Assembly (NCBI RefSeq): GCF_004335005.1
Contig: NZ_RQRT01000018.1
Coordinates: 1-60,566, forward strand
Length of the DNA: 60,566 nt
Source of the DNA: Paracoccus nototheniae
Lineage (GTDB): Bacteria; Pseudomonadota; Alphaproteobacteria; Rhodobacterales; Rhodobacteraceae
Direction: 5' to 3'
This document shows, piece after piece, positions 34,620 through 43,575 of this stretch (positions are counted from its first letter, which is position 1; the number at the start of each line of letters is the position of its first letter). The translations under genes were made by a program, and so were the position numbers. The notes beneath the pieces were generated by a model, which did not search any database, had not been told where the DNA came from, and saw only the letters and a list, made by a program, of their open reading frames with translations.

Positions 34620-35615
34620 ATGAAATATGCAACAGCGGCTGCGCTGATGTGCGGTGCGATGTGGCTGGGCGCCAGCGAGGCCTCGGCCGAGCGGGTCTTG
34701 CGGATGACCGTTCAGGTCGGCGCCAATCACCCGGTGGGCGCAAACACCCATTATTTCGCCGACCAGCTGGCCGAAATCTCGGGCGGAGAGATGACCGTGC
34801 GCGTCTTTGACAGCGCCCAGCTGTTCAAGGGACAAGAGGTGCCGCAGGCGATTTCAAGCGGTGCGATCGATCTGGGGATCGTGCTGGCCGATGAATATGC
34901 GGGATCGGTCCCTGCGGCGGGCATTTTTTCGGTGGCCTTCCTGTTCCCGGATTATGACATTCTGGCCCGCGCCGCCGACCGAGAGGGAGAATTCCGCCAG
35001 ACCTTCGACACTCTGCTGCTGGAGGCGGGCTCGAAGGTCTTGTGGTGGCAGGATTACGGTCCTGTCCAGATGCTGTCCAAGGGCGCCCCGATCGTCACGC
35101 CCGACGACATGCGCGGCAAGATGGTCCGCGCGACCGGCAAGCCGACGGGCGATCTGATCGAGGCCGTGGGCGGATCAGCCGTCGTGGTGGGCGGGGCCGA
35201 ACAGTTCGTCGCCTATCAGCGCGGCCTTGTCGATGTCGGGATGAGCGGGACGACGGCGGTCAAGTCGCGCGCGCTGTACGAGGTGATGGACCATGTCACG
35301 ATGACCAGCCACGGTCTGGCCGAGTTCATCGCGGTGATCAATCCCGGCCTGTGGGACAGCCTGTCCGAGCAGGAACAGGCCTGGATGACCGAAGCCGCCA
35401 TCCGCGCCGAAGATCAGATGCGCGCCGGAACCGAGGCCGAGAATGTCGAGGCTGCCGAATGGCTGGCCGAGAACGGCCATGCGACGGTGACCGAACTGAC
35501 GCCCGAACAGATCGCCGTCTGGCAAGAGGCCACGCGCCCCGCCGTCGAGCGTTTCCGCGAAGAGGCTGGCGAGGCCGGCGACCGGCTCTTGACCGCCTTG
35601 GACGCCTTGCGCTGA
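34620..35615 (+). CDS. dctP: TRAP transporter substrate-binding protein (DctP family)
   Basis: A 331-residue periplasmic receptor. A signal peptide ends near residue 23 (SEASA). The mature protein has VLRMTVQVGANHPVGANTHYFADQLAE, LAEISGGEMTVRVFDSAQLF and the ligand-binding arginine region DMRGKMVRATGKPTGDLIEAVGGSAVVVGGAEQFVAYQRGLVD. The last block holds the arginine that usually salt-bridges the carboxylate of TRAP ligands. The ATG at 34620 has AGGGAGGA 6-7 bases ahead. It is the first gene of dctPQM. The ligand is probably an organic acid metabolised by the convergent CoA-transferase and lyase. Confidence 0.94.
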   Translation: MKYATAAALMCGAMWLGASEASAERVLRMTVQVGANHPVGANTHYFADQLAEISGGEMTVRVFDSAQLFKGQEVPQAISSGAIDLGIVLADEYAGSVPAAGIFSVAFLFPDYDILARAADREGEFRQTFDTLLLEAGSKVLWWQDYGPVQMLSKGAPIVTPDDMRGKMVRATGKPTGDLIEAVGGSAVVVGGAEQFVAYQRGLVDVGMSGTTAVKSRALYEVMDHVTMTSHGLAEFIAVINPGLWDSLSEQEQAWMTEAAIRAEDQMRAGTEAENVEAAEWLAENGHATVTELTPEQIAVWQEATRPAVERFREEAGEAGDRLLTALDALR

Positions 35616-35625
35616 GGGGACGGGC

Positions 35626-36180
35626 ATGACCGCACCCCGTGGCGCGCTGCGCCTTGCGGACGGGCTGTCGCTGATGGCGGCACGCCTGTCCGAACTGGGC
35701 ATCGTCGCCATGACGGTGCTGCTGACCTATGAGGTGGTGGCGCGTTATGTCTTTCGCGCCCCCACGCATTGGACATCGGATGTCGCGACGACGGTGATGA
35801 TCTGGCTGACCTTCCTGGCCATGGGCTATTGCCTGCGCGAGGGGCATATGATCCGCATCACCGCCGTCATCGGCCAGTTGCCCCCGGCGGGCCGGAAGGC
35901 TGCCGAGGCGCTGAGCCTGATCGCCATCCTGCTGTTCTCGGTCTTCGTGCTGTGGGTGACCAGCCGCGCGATGATGGATTCCATCGCCTTCGGGCGGCGG
36001 CAACCCTCGATGCTGCGGATGCCGACCTGGATCGCCGAGCTGCCGATCATTCTGGGTTTTGCCATTCTGGCGCTGCAGGCGCTGGCCGAACTGATCCGCC
36101 TGCCGGGTCGCCCCGCACCCGAATTTTCCAGCGCCGCAGAACAGGAGCTGCCGCCGGTGGTTCCGGAGGCACCGCGATGA
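35626..36180 (+). CDS. dctQ: TRAP transporter small permease (DctQ family)
   Basis: A 184-residue membrane protein with four predicted helices. The DctQ core is seen as VLLTYEVVARYVFRAPTHWTSDVATTVMIWLTFLAMGYCLREGHMIR. It forms the small subunit that pairs with DctM. A GAGGGGA site precedes the ATG. Its stop overlaps the dctM ATG (ATGA), so the two permeases are coupled. The proline-rich C-terminal tail after residue 165 is probably cytoplasmic. Confidence 0.92.
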   Translation: MTAPRGALRLADGLSLMAARLSELGIVAMTVLLTYEVVARYVFRAPTHWTSDVATTVMIWLTFLAMGYCLREGHMIRITAVIGQLPPAGRKAAEALSLIAILLFSVFVLWVTSRAMMDSIAFGRRQPSMLRMPTWIAELPIILGFAILALQALAELIRLPGRPAPEFSSAAEQELPPVVPEAPR

Positions 36181-37445
36181 CCCCGTTCCTGATCTTTGGC
36201 GCGCTGCTGGCGCTGTTGCTGACCGGCATTCCGGTGGCCTTCACCCTTGGCATCCTCGGGGCGGGGCTGCTGGCGATCGACGGTTTGCCGCTGTCGATGG
36301 TGGCCAGCACGCTGTTCGGCGGCATCAACGATTTCGTCCTGCTGGCGATTCCGCTGTTCCTGCTGATGTCGAACCTGCTTCTGCGGGGCGGCATCGGGCG
36401 CGACCTGTTCGTGGCGATGCAAAGCTGGGTCGGCCACTGGCCGGGGGGCTTGGGGATCGCGGCGCTCTTGTCCTGCGGGGTCTTCTCGGCCATCTCGGGC
36501 AGTTCGATCACGACCGCCGCCACCGTCGGCACCGTCGCCATCCCCGAGATGATCAAGCGCGGCTATTCCCGCAGCCTGACGCTTGGCCTGATGGCGGCGG
36601 GCGGCACTTTGGGGATCATCATCCCGCCCTCGGTTCCGCTGATCATCTATGGCGCGATCACCGAACAAAGCATCGGGCAGCTGTTTCTGGCAGGCGTCGG
36701 TCCCGGCGTCCTGCTGATCGTGCTGTTCGGCATCTATGTGGTCATCGCCTCGGCCATTCAGGGCACGCATCAGGCGATGCCCCGGGCGACATGGGCCGAA
36801 CGCGGGCTTGCCACGCGCCGGGCGCTGCCGACCCTGCTGCTGGCGGGCACCATCCTTGGCGGCATCTATGGCGGCATCTTCACCCCGACCGAGGCGTCGG
36901 GGATCGGCGCGACCGTGGCCCTGCTGATCCTGCTGGCCAGCGCAAGGCTGAGCCGCGCGGTGTTTCTGGGGGCGGTGCGCGACACGGTCAAGACGACCAC
37001 TGTGATCTTCCTGATCGTCATCGGCGCGAAGATCTTCGGACAGGCGATCACGCTGTATCAGCTGCCCGCGCAACTGGCCTGGCTGTTCGAGGATTACTTC
37101 AACACCGCCACGCTGGCGCTGCTGCTGATCGCGATGATGCTAATCTTTATCGGCTTCTTTCTGGAAAGCATGTCGATGCTGCTGATCATGGTGCCGGTGC
37201 TGATGCCGACAGTTCTGGCGCTTGGGATCGATCCGATCTGGTTCGGCATCTTCTTCGTGCTGCTGATCGAGATCGCGCTGATCACGCCGCCCGTCGGGCT
37301 GAACCTGTTCGTCATCCAGTCGCTGGACCGGGCGCCGCTTGGCGTGGTGGCGCGGGGCGCGCTGCCCTTTGTCGCGATCATGCTGGGATCGGTGGTTCTG
37401 ATCACGGCGTTTCCGCAGATCGTTCTGGTGATACCGGGGCTGTAG
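36177..37445 (+). CDS. dctM: TRAP transporter large permease (DctM family)
   Basis: A 422-residue polytopic protein, the standard DctM length. It contains LLLTGIPVAFTLGILGAG, ISGSSITTAATVGTVAIPEMIKRGYSRSLTLGLMAAGGTLGIIIPPSVPLIIYG (a hallmark block around residues 105-160) and PPVGLNLFVIQ near the C-terminus. It carries out sodium-driven transport of the ligand delivered by DctP. The start is the ATG overlapping dctQ; a longer open frame upstream is not the gene. Confidence 0.95.
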   Translation: MTPFLIFGALLALLLTGIPVAFTLGILGAGLLAIDGLPLSMVASTLFGGINDFVLLAIPLFLLMSNLLLRGGIGRDLFVAMQSWVGHWPGGLGIAALLSCGVFSAISGSSITTAATVGTVAIPEMIKRGYSRSLTLGLMAAGGTLGIIIPPSVPLIIYGAITEQSIGQLFLAGVGPGVLLIVLFGIYVVIASAIQGTHQAMPRATWAERGLATRRALPTLLLAGTILGGIYGGIFTPTEASGIGATVALLILLASARLSRAVFLGAVRDTVKTTTVIFLIVIGAKIFGQAITLYQLPAQLAWLFEDYFNTATLALLLIAMMLIFIGFFLESMSMLLIMVPVLMPTVLALGIDPIWFGIFFVLLIEIALITPPVGLNLFVIQSLDRAPLGVVARGALPFVAIMLGSVVLITAFPQIVLVIPGL

Positions 37446-37450
37446 CGGGC

Positions 37451-37476
37451 GGCGCCCGGCCTTGGGGCCGGGCGCC
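37451..37476. terminator. Strong bidirectional hairpin terminator between dctM and the lyase gene
   Basis: GGCGCCCGGCC (37451-37461), loop TTGG, and GGCCGGGCGCC (37466-37476) form a perfect 11-bp stem followed by CTTGTTG. It fills the 42-bp gap between convergent genes. Confidence 0.75.
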
Positions 37477-37487
37477 CTTGTTGCGGA

Positions 37488-38378
37488 TCAGGCGCCGAAC
37501 CAGCCCGCGCGGGCCAGCTGGCCGGTGATCTTGTCGGGCACACGTTCGGCCAGCCAATCGACCAGTGCGGCCAGCCGGTCATGGTCCAGACCGGTCTCGA
37601 TACCTTCGCGCGCCAGCAGGTAATTGACGTCCTCGGTCGCGATGTTGCCGGTTGCGCGCGGCGCGAAGGGGCAGCCGCCAAGCCCGCCGATGCTGGCATC
37701 GATGATGGTCGCGCCCCGGTCCAGCGCCGTCATCAGATTGGCATAGCCGGTGTTGCGGGTGTTGTGCAGATGAACGCCCCAGGGCGCCGCCCCAAGGACC
37801 CGGCGGCAGGCATCATGGACGCGCGCGATGTCGCGCGGGACCGCGACCCCGATCGTGTCGGCCAGCACCACCTGATCCGCCCCGGCCTGCAGCAGCGCTT
37901 CGGCGATGCGCGCAATGCGGGACGGCGCCACCTCGCCTTCGAAGGGGCAGCCATAGGCGGTGGCGATGATCCCGGTCAGGCTGCGGCCCGCATCCCGGAC
38001 CATCGGCGCGATCGCCGCAAAGGCCGCGATGCTGTCATCGCTGTCCATATTCTGGTTGCGCTGGCAGAACGTGTCCGAGGCGACGACGGCAAAGCGGATC
38101 TCGGCGGCGCGGGTGGCCAGCGCCCGTTCGGTACCCTTGCGGTTCAGGACCAGCGCCGACAGGGTGGTGCCGGTCAGCGCGGGCAGGCTGTCCAGCAGAG
38201 CCTCGGCATCGGCCATCTGGGGCACGCGCGCCGGATGGACCATGCTGACAGCCTCGATCTGGCGCAGCCCTGCGGCGGCCAGTTCGGTCACGATATGGGC
38301 GCGTTCCTGCACCGAAAAGATCCGGGCCAGATTTTGCAGCCCGTCGCGCGGCCCGACATCGCAGAGGGTGACCGTCAT
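37488..38378 (-). CDS. Hydroxymethylglutaryl-CoA lyase-like enzyme (HMGL family)
   Basis: A 296-residue TIM-barrel lyase. Metal and substrate motifs are LCDVGPRDGLQN near the N-terminus, IATAYGCPFEG near residue 160, HLHNTRNTGYANLM (metal histidines), and the signature GGLGGCPFAPRATGNIATEDVNYLL with the catalytic cysteine. The loop after the second strand reads VSMVHPARVPQMAD, where classical HMG-CoA lyases commonly have SFVSPKWVPQMAD, so a related acyl-CoA such as citramalyl-CoA is possible. It overlaps the CoA-transferase gene by four bases, suggesting activation and cleavage in sequence. Products would be an acyl-CoA plus a keto acid or acetoacetate. Confidence 0.88.
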   Translation of the reverse strand: MTVTLCDVGPRDGLQNLARIFSVQERAHIVTELAAAGLRQIEAVSMVHPARVPQMADAEALLDSLPALTGTTLSALVLNRKGTERALATRAAEIRFAVVASDTFCQRNQNMDSDDSIAAFAAIAPMVRDAGRSLTGIIATAYGCPFEGEVAPSRIARIAEALLQAGADQVVLADTIGVAVPRDIARVHDACRRVLGAAPWGVHLHNTRNTGYANLMTALDRGATIIDASIGGLGGCPFAPRATGNIATEDVNYLLAREGIETGLDHDRLAALVDWLAERVPDKITGQLARAGWFGA

Positions 38379-39592
38379 ATCACGCCCCGCTGGCGCAGAT
38401 CGCCCATCTCGGCCTCGGTCAGGCCCATCCGGCCGTAAATCTCGGCATTATGGGCGCCGACGTCCTGCGGGCCCAGCCAGACGACATCGCCGGGCGTTTC
38501 GGACAGGACCGGAAAGACGCCCGGAATGGTGATGGTGCCGAAATCCGGGTCTTGATAGTCGCGCACCATCCCGCGTTCGCGGAAATGCGGATCCTTGACC
38601 ACCTCGGCGATGGAATTGATCGGGCCATAGACGACGCCGAATTCCTCCAGCCGCGCCGTCAGGGTCTCCATATCCAGGGACGAGGACCACTCGGCCACGA
38701 TGGTATCCAACAGTTCGGCATGATCGCCGCGCGCGATATGGGTGACAAAGCGCGGATCGTCGGCCAGCTCTGGCCGGTCCATCGCCTGCGTCAGGCGGCG
38801 GAACATCGCATCGATATTGGCGGCGATCACGACATATGTGCCGTCTTTCGCCGGATAGATGTTCGAGGGCGCGATCTTGGCGATGCCCGTCCCCGAGGGC
38901 TGGCGCACCTCTCCGGCCTTGGAATATTCGGTGACCGTGCTTTCCAGCATCGCAAAACAGCTTTCGGTGATCGCCGCATCGACCACCTGCCCGCGCCCGC
39001 CATTCCGGTCGCGATGATACAGCGCCATCATCATCCCCTCGAAGGCGAACAGCGCCGTCAGGGTATCGCCAAGCGAGATGCCAAAGCGCGGCGGCGGCAT
39101 GTCGGGATAGCCGTTGATATAGCGCAGCCCCGACATCGCCTCGCCGACCGAGGCGAATCCCGGACGGCTTGCATAGGGGCCGGTCTGTCCGAAACCCGAC
39201 ACGCGCACGATCACAAGGCCGGGGTTGAGCGCGTGCAGTTCGGCGGGGCTCATACCCCATTTTTCCAGCGTGCCCGGCTTGAAATTCTCGATAAGCACAT
39301 CCGCTTCGGCGATCAGCTGCCGTGCCAGCGCCTGCCCATCCCCATCGCGCAGGTTGATGGACACCGACTTCTTGTTGCGCGCCATGATCGGCCACCACAG
39401 CGTCTTGCCTTCGTGCTGCAGCCGTCCCCAGTTGCGGATCGGATCGCCAGTTCCCGGGGCCTCGACCTTGACGACCTCGGCGCCGAAATCCGCACATCGG
39501 GTGCCGACGAACGGTCCGGCCAGCAGTTGCCCCATCTCGACAACGCGCAGGCCTTGCAACGGGCCGAACGGCTTTTCCTGTGGCTTGCTCAT
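38375..39592 (-). CDS. CaiB/BaiF-type (family III) CoA-transferase
   Basis: A 405-residue family III CoA-transferase. It begins with GPLQGLRVVEMGQLLAGPFVGTRCADFGAEVVKVEAPGTGDP, the family N-terminal pattern, and the catalytic aspartate region is NLRDGDGQALARQLIAEADVLIENFKPGTLEKWG. It typically moves CoA from a donor such as succinyl-CoA onto a carboxylic acid. It is the first gene of a two-gene minus-strand operon with the HMGL-like lyase, and it diverges from the GntR gene. With the TRAP importer this gives import, activation and cleavage of one acid. The actual acid is not determinable here. Confidence 0.92.
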   Translation of the reverse strand: MSKPQEKPFGPLQGLRVVEMGQLLAGPFVGTRCADFGAEVVKVEAPGTGDPIRNWGRLQHEGKTLWWPIMARNKKSVSINLRDGDGQALARQLIAEADVLIENFKPGTLEKWGMSPAELHALNPGLVIVRVSGFGQTGPYASRPGFASVGEAMSGLRYINGYPDMPPPRFGISLGDTLTALFAFEGMMMALYHRDRNGGRGQVVDAAITESCFAMLESTVTEYSKAGEVRQPSGTGIAKIAPSNIYPAKDGTYVVIAANIDAMFRRLTQAMDRPELADDPRFVTHIARGDHAELLDTIVAEWSSSLDMETLTARLEEFGVVYGPINSIAEVVKDPHFRERGMVRDYQDPDFGTITIPGVFPVLSETPGDVVWLGPQDVGAHNAEIYGRMGLTEAEMGDLRQRGVI

Positions 39593-39782
39593 AAGGCCTC
39601 CTCGTGTTTTCCCTGTCTGCCTTTCTAGCCCAGTGCCTGTATATTTGCATACAATATTTGGAAAGATGGCAGCAGTTTTCGCTGGATGATCAAATCAAGG
39701 AATATTTTGCACTCTTTTTATGGCATTGTGCCCGCCGACAGGAGGTGCTGAACTCGCATGACACCCCACAGGAACACAGACG
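39593..39782. promoter_or_regulatory. Divergent control region of CoA-transferase and GntR genes
   Basis: The AT-rich segment 39637-39660 includes TGCATACA (39646-39653) within ATATTTGCATACAATAT (39641-39657), an imperfect palindrome of the kind bound by FCD-type GntR regulators. The same octamer, reversed, lies in the TRAP promoter at 34537. The sequence also supplies AT-rich -10-like elements in both directions. Confidence 0.5.
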
Positions 39783-40490
39783 ATGCAGCCGGAAACACTC
39801 GAAAACGCCTCGAGGCGCGCCTACCGGGAGTTGCGGCAGGCCATTCTGGAAAGACGGCTTCCTGCCGACCGCAAGCTGACCGAGCTTGGCCTGGCCAAGC
39901 GGTTGGGCATTTCGCGAACCCCGATCCGCGAGGCGATCAAGCGCCTTCTGCTGGAAGGCATGATGCAGCGGCGCAAAGGGCAGGGGCTGTTTTGCGTGCT
40001 GCCCGATGCAGGCGAGGTCCGTGAAATCTTCGACCTGCGACTGCGGCTTGAATCCTATGCGGCGGCGAAGGCTGCCGAACGTGCCACCCAGGACCAGATC
40101 GAGATGCTTGTCACCTCTGCCCGCCGAATGACCGAGCTGGCCCATGTGGATGAGGATTCAGAGGGCCTGATCGCCAGGATCGACCGCGAGAATGCGCTGT
40201 TTCACAGCCTGATCGTCGAGGCGACGCATTCTCAGAGGCTTATTCACCTCATCCGGGCCACCGTCGACATCTCGTTGGTGACACGCACGTTCCGTCGGTT
40301 CACCCCTGATCAGCGTCGCCGCTCGGCGCAGCATCACACCGAGATCGCGGCGGCCATCGCGGCCCGCAAGCCGCTTTGGGCCGAGCGGATGATGCAGGTT
40401 CATATCCTCTCGGCCGAGGACACGATGGACCAACCCCCGCTTGCGGAGGATTGGCCCACAGCCGGTTCTGAACCGACCGGGAAAGCTTGA
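39783..40490 (+). CDS. GntR-family transcriptional regulator (FCD type)
   Basis: A 235-residue regulator. The winged helix spans about residues 8-75 (AYRELRQAILERRLPADRKLTELGLAKRLGISRTPIREAIKRLLLEGMMQRRKGQGLFC) with the standard SRTPIREAI recognition motif. The FCD domain follows (IFDLRLRLESYAAAKAAERA; FHSLIVEATHSQRLIHLI), whose histidines usually bind a metal and a carboxylate effector. It lies divergent to the CoA-transferase/lyase operon. The shared octamer in its own region and in the TRAP promoter suggests that it controls both. The effector may be the imported acid. Confidence 0.9.
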   Translation: MQPETLENASRRAYRELRQAILERRLPADRKLTELGLAKRLGISRTPIREAIKRLLLEGMMQRRKGQGLFCVLPDAGEVREIFDLRLRLESYAAAKAAERATQDQIEMLVTSARRMTELAHVDEDSEGLIARIDRENALFHSLIVEATHSQRLIHLIRATVDISLVTRTFRRFTPDQRRRSAQHHTEIAAAIAARKPLWAERMMQVHILSAEDTMDQPPLAEDWPTAGSEPTGKA

Positions 40491-40672
40491 TATCCTGACT
40501 GCGCGGCACTGGTGGCGTTCTGCATCGGCCCGGATTTTGCCGTTGCTTCGTTGGTCCAGAAGCGGCGCGGCGACCGGGTCGGTCCATGAAGAGGCGCGCG
40601 ACATTGGCTTGCCACGCTATCGGATGAGGGTTTCCAGGCAGCAATGCACGCATCAGGGGATGCGCCGGGTTT

Positions 40673-41632
40673 TCAGCAATAGCTTTCGACGAACGCCATC
40701 TGGTGATCGCCATAGCGGCTGCCATGGGCAAAACCTGCCGGAAGAAGATGCTCGATCCGGGACAGATCAGCCGTGTCGAGAACTGGAACCTGCCAATCGG
40801 CAAGATGATCCGCCGTCCGCGTGCCCGGGATCGGAATGATGTGATCTCCCTGCGCCAGCACCCATGCCAGCGCCGCACCCGGAACGGTCCAGCCCCGGGC
40901 GGCGCAGAGGTCGCGGAATGGCGCGATGGCGGCGAGATTGGCCGAGAAGTTCGGCTCGACAAAGCGTGGATTGCTGTCCCGGAAATCGATGCCCGCGCGG
41001 AAGGTCCGCGTCAGCGGCGTGCGCCCAAAGACGCCCCGGCCCAACGGGGAAAAGGCGACGAACGCCACACCGAGCTGCTGGCAGGCCTGGATCAGGCCAA
41101 GCTGCGGCAGACGGGTCCACAGCGAAAATTCGTTCTGGACCGCCGTCACCGGGTGCTCGGCATGGGCACGGCGCAATGTCGACGGGGCGATCTCGGACAG
41201 GCCATAGCCGCCGATCTTTCCCTCCTGCACCAGCTTTGCCATTGTGCCGGCCAGATCCTCGATCGGTATGTCGGGCTGGCGGCGGTGGATGTAATACAGA
41301 TCCACATGCTCTCGGTTCAGCCTGCGAAGCGATTCCTCCAGGCACTGGCGGATGTAAGGCTCGTCGTTGCGCACGGTTCGGGGCGGACCGCCGACGATGC
41401 CGCATTTCGTGGCCAGATGCACATCCCGGCGGCCCCACATGCCGATGATCCGTTCCGATACGCCCATGCCATAGATGTTCGCCGTATCGACATGGCTGAT
41501 GCCAGCCGCCGCGGCGGCGTCGAGGCAGGCCAGCGAGGTCGCTTCGTCCGTCGCACCGAACATCCCGCCAAAGCTCATGGCGCCAAACCCGACTGCGCCG
41601 ACGCTGCGGTTGCCGATGAATCTCTGTTGCAT
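40673..41632 (-). CDS. Aldo/keto reductase
   Basis: A 319-residue NADPH-dependent aldo/keto reductase. The catalytic tetrad can be placed as Asp and Tyr in HVDTANIYGMGVSE (about residues 48-55), Lys in LATKCG and His in DLYYIHRRQPD. The cofactor-binding C-terminal part includes IIPIPGTRTADHLAD. It reduces aldehydes or ketones; the substrate is unknown. It is convergent with the GntR gene, and neither neighbour indicates a pathway. The start gives a family-typical N-terminus, RFIGNRSVGAVGFGAMSFGG. Confidence 0.92.
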   Translation of the reverse strand: MQQRFIGNRSVGAVGFGAMSFGGMFGATDEATSLACLDAAAAAGISHVDTANIYGMGVSERIIGMWGRRDVHLATKCGIVGGPPRTVRNDEPYIRQCLEESLRRLNREHVDLYYIHRRQPDIPIEDLAGTMAKLVQEGKIGGYGLSEIAPSTLRRAHAEHPVTAVQNEFSLWTRLPQLGLIQACQQLGVAFVAFSPLGRGVFGRTPLTRTFRAGIDFRDSNPRFVEPNFSANLAAIAPFRDLCAARGWTVPGAALAWVLAQGDHIIPIPGTRTADHLADWQVPVLDTADLSRIEHLLPAGFAHGSRYGDHQMAFVESYC

Positions 41633-41847
41633 CCGGGCCTCCTTTGCCGCGAGGCGGCAGAAGACCGTGGCGCGGACGGCCCGTCAAGCGAAAGCGCCTG
41701 CTTGTGCAAGCACCTGACGCCGGGATCGCCCCCGCCTGTGCAGGGCAGCATCAAGCGCGCTGCAGCGGGGCAGGCGCGACCGCAACCTGATTGCTGTCAT
41801 TTGCGGTGATCCTGTCGTATTGACGCAAAAACGATGAAGGTCATGCA

Positions 41848-42126
41848 ATGCACATTCGATTTTCCGCTCTTTTGGCTCTCATGATCGCCGCCGGTTGCGC
41901 TGTCGGTTCCGGTGCGGTCGTCAAGGGTGCCGGGCCTGACGAGCTTCTCAAGCTGCGCAAAGGCCCCGGCCTGAACCATGACATCATCATCGGCCTGCCC
42001 GACGGAACGCGCCTGACCCGTCAGAACTGCGTGACGAATAACGGTAAGGTCTGGTGCAGGGTCATGCTGACAGACAGGCCAAGCGTTTCGGGTTACGTCT
42101 CCGCAGACTATCTGGCGCATCGCTGA
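41848..42126 (+). CDS. Small SH3-domain lipoprotein
   Basis: A 92-residue exported protein. Residues 1-17 form a signal with a lipobox ending MIAAGC (Cys17), so a lipid anchor is likely. The rest is a bacterial SH3-like fold: LLKLRKGPGLNHDIIIGLPDGTRLTRQ, NGKVWCRVML and SGYVSADYL. Such domains bind peptidoglycan or proteins in the periplasm. A GAAGG site lies about 7 bases before the ATG. It is monocistronic by appearance and followed by 335 bp without a gene before the RND operon. Confidence 0.82.
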   Translation: MHIRFSALLALMIAAGCAVGSGAVVKGAGPDELLKLRKGPGLNHDIIIGLPDGTRLTRQNCVTNNGKVWCRVMLTDRPSVSGYVSADYLAHR

Positions 42127-42462
42127 GGGCAGCATTCCGGGCGTTCGTCACAAACGACCGGGCAGTCTTGATCGACCGCGGCGTGTCTGGCAGCAAGGGC
42201 GACCGCTTTGACCCGGACGCCCTTTTCGGAATCTGCGGCCGGATTGCGGACCACCAGTGCGGCACAGGCCAGCCCGTCGGGGGGTGCGGATGCCGGTTTG
42301 ACACAGGACCAGCGCGATCCGCGAATTGCCATTCACCATGGCCCGGCTGCAGCCTTGATAACGCAAACGTAGAGAGGCAGGCAGGAACTCTTGGGGACAG
42401 CGCGACTTAGCCCGCTGAACCGGGTGTTCACCTCATCATGCTCAAGACAAGGGTCGCTGCAC
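42127..42462. other. Intergenic region upstream of the RND efflux genes
   Basis: About 335 bp. Short frames have no family resemblance. I see no clear regulator binding site; the probable ribosome-binding site AAGGG (42449-42453) for the next gene is inside it. Confidence 0.4.
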
Positions 42463-43575
42463 ATGCAAAAAGGCATTCTGGCGGTTGCCTGTTCGATCGC
42501 GGTTGTGATCGGCATTGGCACGGCGCTTGGCCTTGGCGGCCCGCTTGTCGATCGCTTCCTGACAGACGAGGCCGACGAGGCTGGCGGTCGCGGTGCGGAA
42601 CCACAGAGTGTCCGGACAGCGGGTGCGGAGCGATCCGAGATTGTGGAACAATTCTCGGCTGTGGGAAACACCCGGGCCATCCGATCGGTGGATATTCTGG
42701 CGCGGACGGCAGGGGTCGTCACATCGTTCGATATCCCGGGCGGGACGCGCGTGGATGCGGGATACCCGCTTGTCCAGCTGGACGACCGGGCCGAACGGGC
42801 GGCCCTGCGTCAGGTGCAGGCCCGGCTTGGCGATGCGCAGGCGACCGCAGATCGCACTGTCGAGTTGTCCGACCGCAATGTGGCGGCGGATGCGTCGGTG
42901 GATACGGCGCAGGCCGATCTGGATCTTGTGCTGGCGGAACTGGACGCGGCGCAGGTCGAGGTTGATGACCGCACCATCGTTGCCCCCTTTGCCGGAACGG
43001 TGGGTCTGACCGATATTGAAATCGGCGCGCGGGTCGAGCCGACGGATGTGATCACCACGCTTGATGACCTGTCGCAGATCGAGGTCATTTTCAATTTGCC
43101 CGAATCCCTGTTTCTGCGGGTCGAGGCCGGGCAAGCGCTGCAGGCAGTCGGAACCGGCAGCGACCGGATCTTTCAGGGCGAGGTGGCCATTGTCGGCACG
43201 CGGATCGATCCGGTCGCCCGGTTTTTCGAGGTGCGCGGCCTGCTCGACAACCCTGACGGCATTCTGACGACCGGCATGCTGATGAATGTCGATCTGACGC
43301 TGGAAACGCGCGATTCGGTCTCTGTTCCGGAACTGGCCATCGTGAATGTCGGCGAAGAATCGGTCGTCTTCGTCTTGGCGGATGGCGAGGCGCAGGAGCG
43401 GGCGGTGCGGACCGGCCTGTTGCAGGACGGATCGGTCGAAATTCTTGACGGGCTGGAGGACGGCGAAAGCGTGATCGTCACCGGCCTGCAAGCCATCGAG
43501 GACGGCGATCCCGTCGAACCCGAAGACACGGCCAGCGACCAGGAGGCGGTCCCCGCCGCCGAGGCCGCGCCATGA
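42463..43575 (+). CDS. RND efflux system periplasmic adaptor (membrane fusion protein)
   Basis: A 370-residue adaptor. A membrane/signal segment at residues 3-27 is followed by a short linker. The lipoyl-like half VDILARTAGVVTSFDIPGGTRVDAGYPLVQLDD and a short alpha-hairpin follow, then IVAPFAGTVGLTDIEIGARVEPTDVITTLDDLSQIEV, the second lipoyl half. It joins the inner-membrane pump to an outer-membrane channel. There is no lipobox, so it is anchored by its N-terminal helix. Its stop overlaps the pump ATG. The ATG at 42463 was chosen over the earlier in-frame start because the upstream 24 residues are not family-like. Confidence 0.93.
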   Translation: MQKGILAVACSIAVVIGIGTALGLGGPLVDRFLTDEADEAGGRGAEPQSVRTAGAERSEIVEQFSAVGNTRAIRSVDILARTAGVVTSFDIPGGTRVDAGYPLVQLDDRAERAALRQVQARLGDAQATADRTVELSDRNVAADASVDTAQADLDLVLAELDAAQVEVDDRTIVAPFAGTVGLTDIEIGARVEPTDVITTLDDLSQIEVIFNLPESLFLRVEAGQALQAVGTGSDRIFQGEVAIVGTRIDPVARFFEVRGLLDNPDGILTTGMLMNVDLTLETRDSVSVPELAIVNVGEESVVFVLADGEAQERAVRTGLLQDGSVEILDGLEDGESVIVTGLQAIEDGDPVEPEDTASDQEAVPAAEAAP

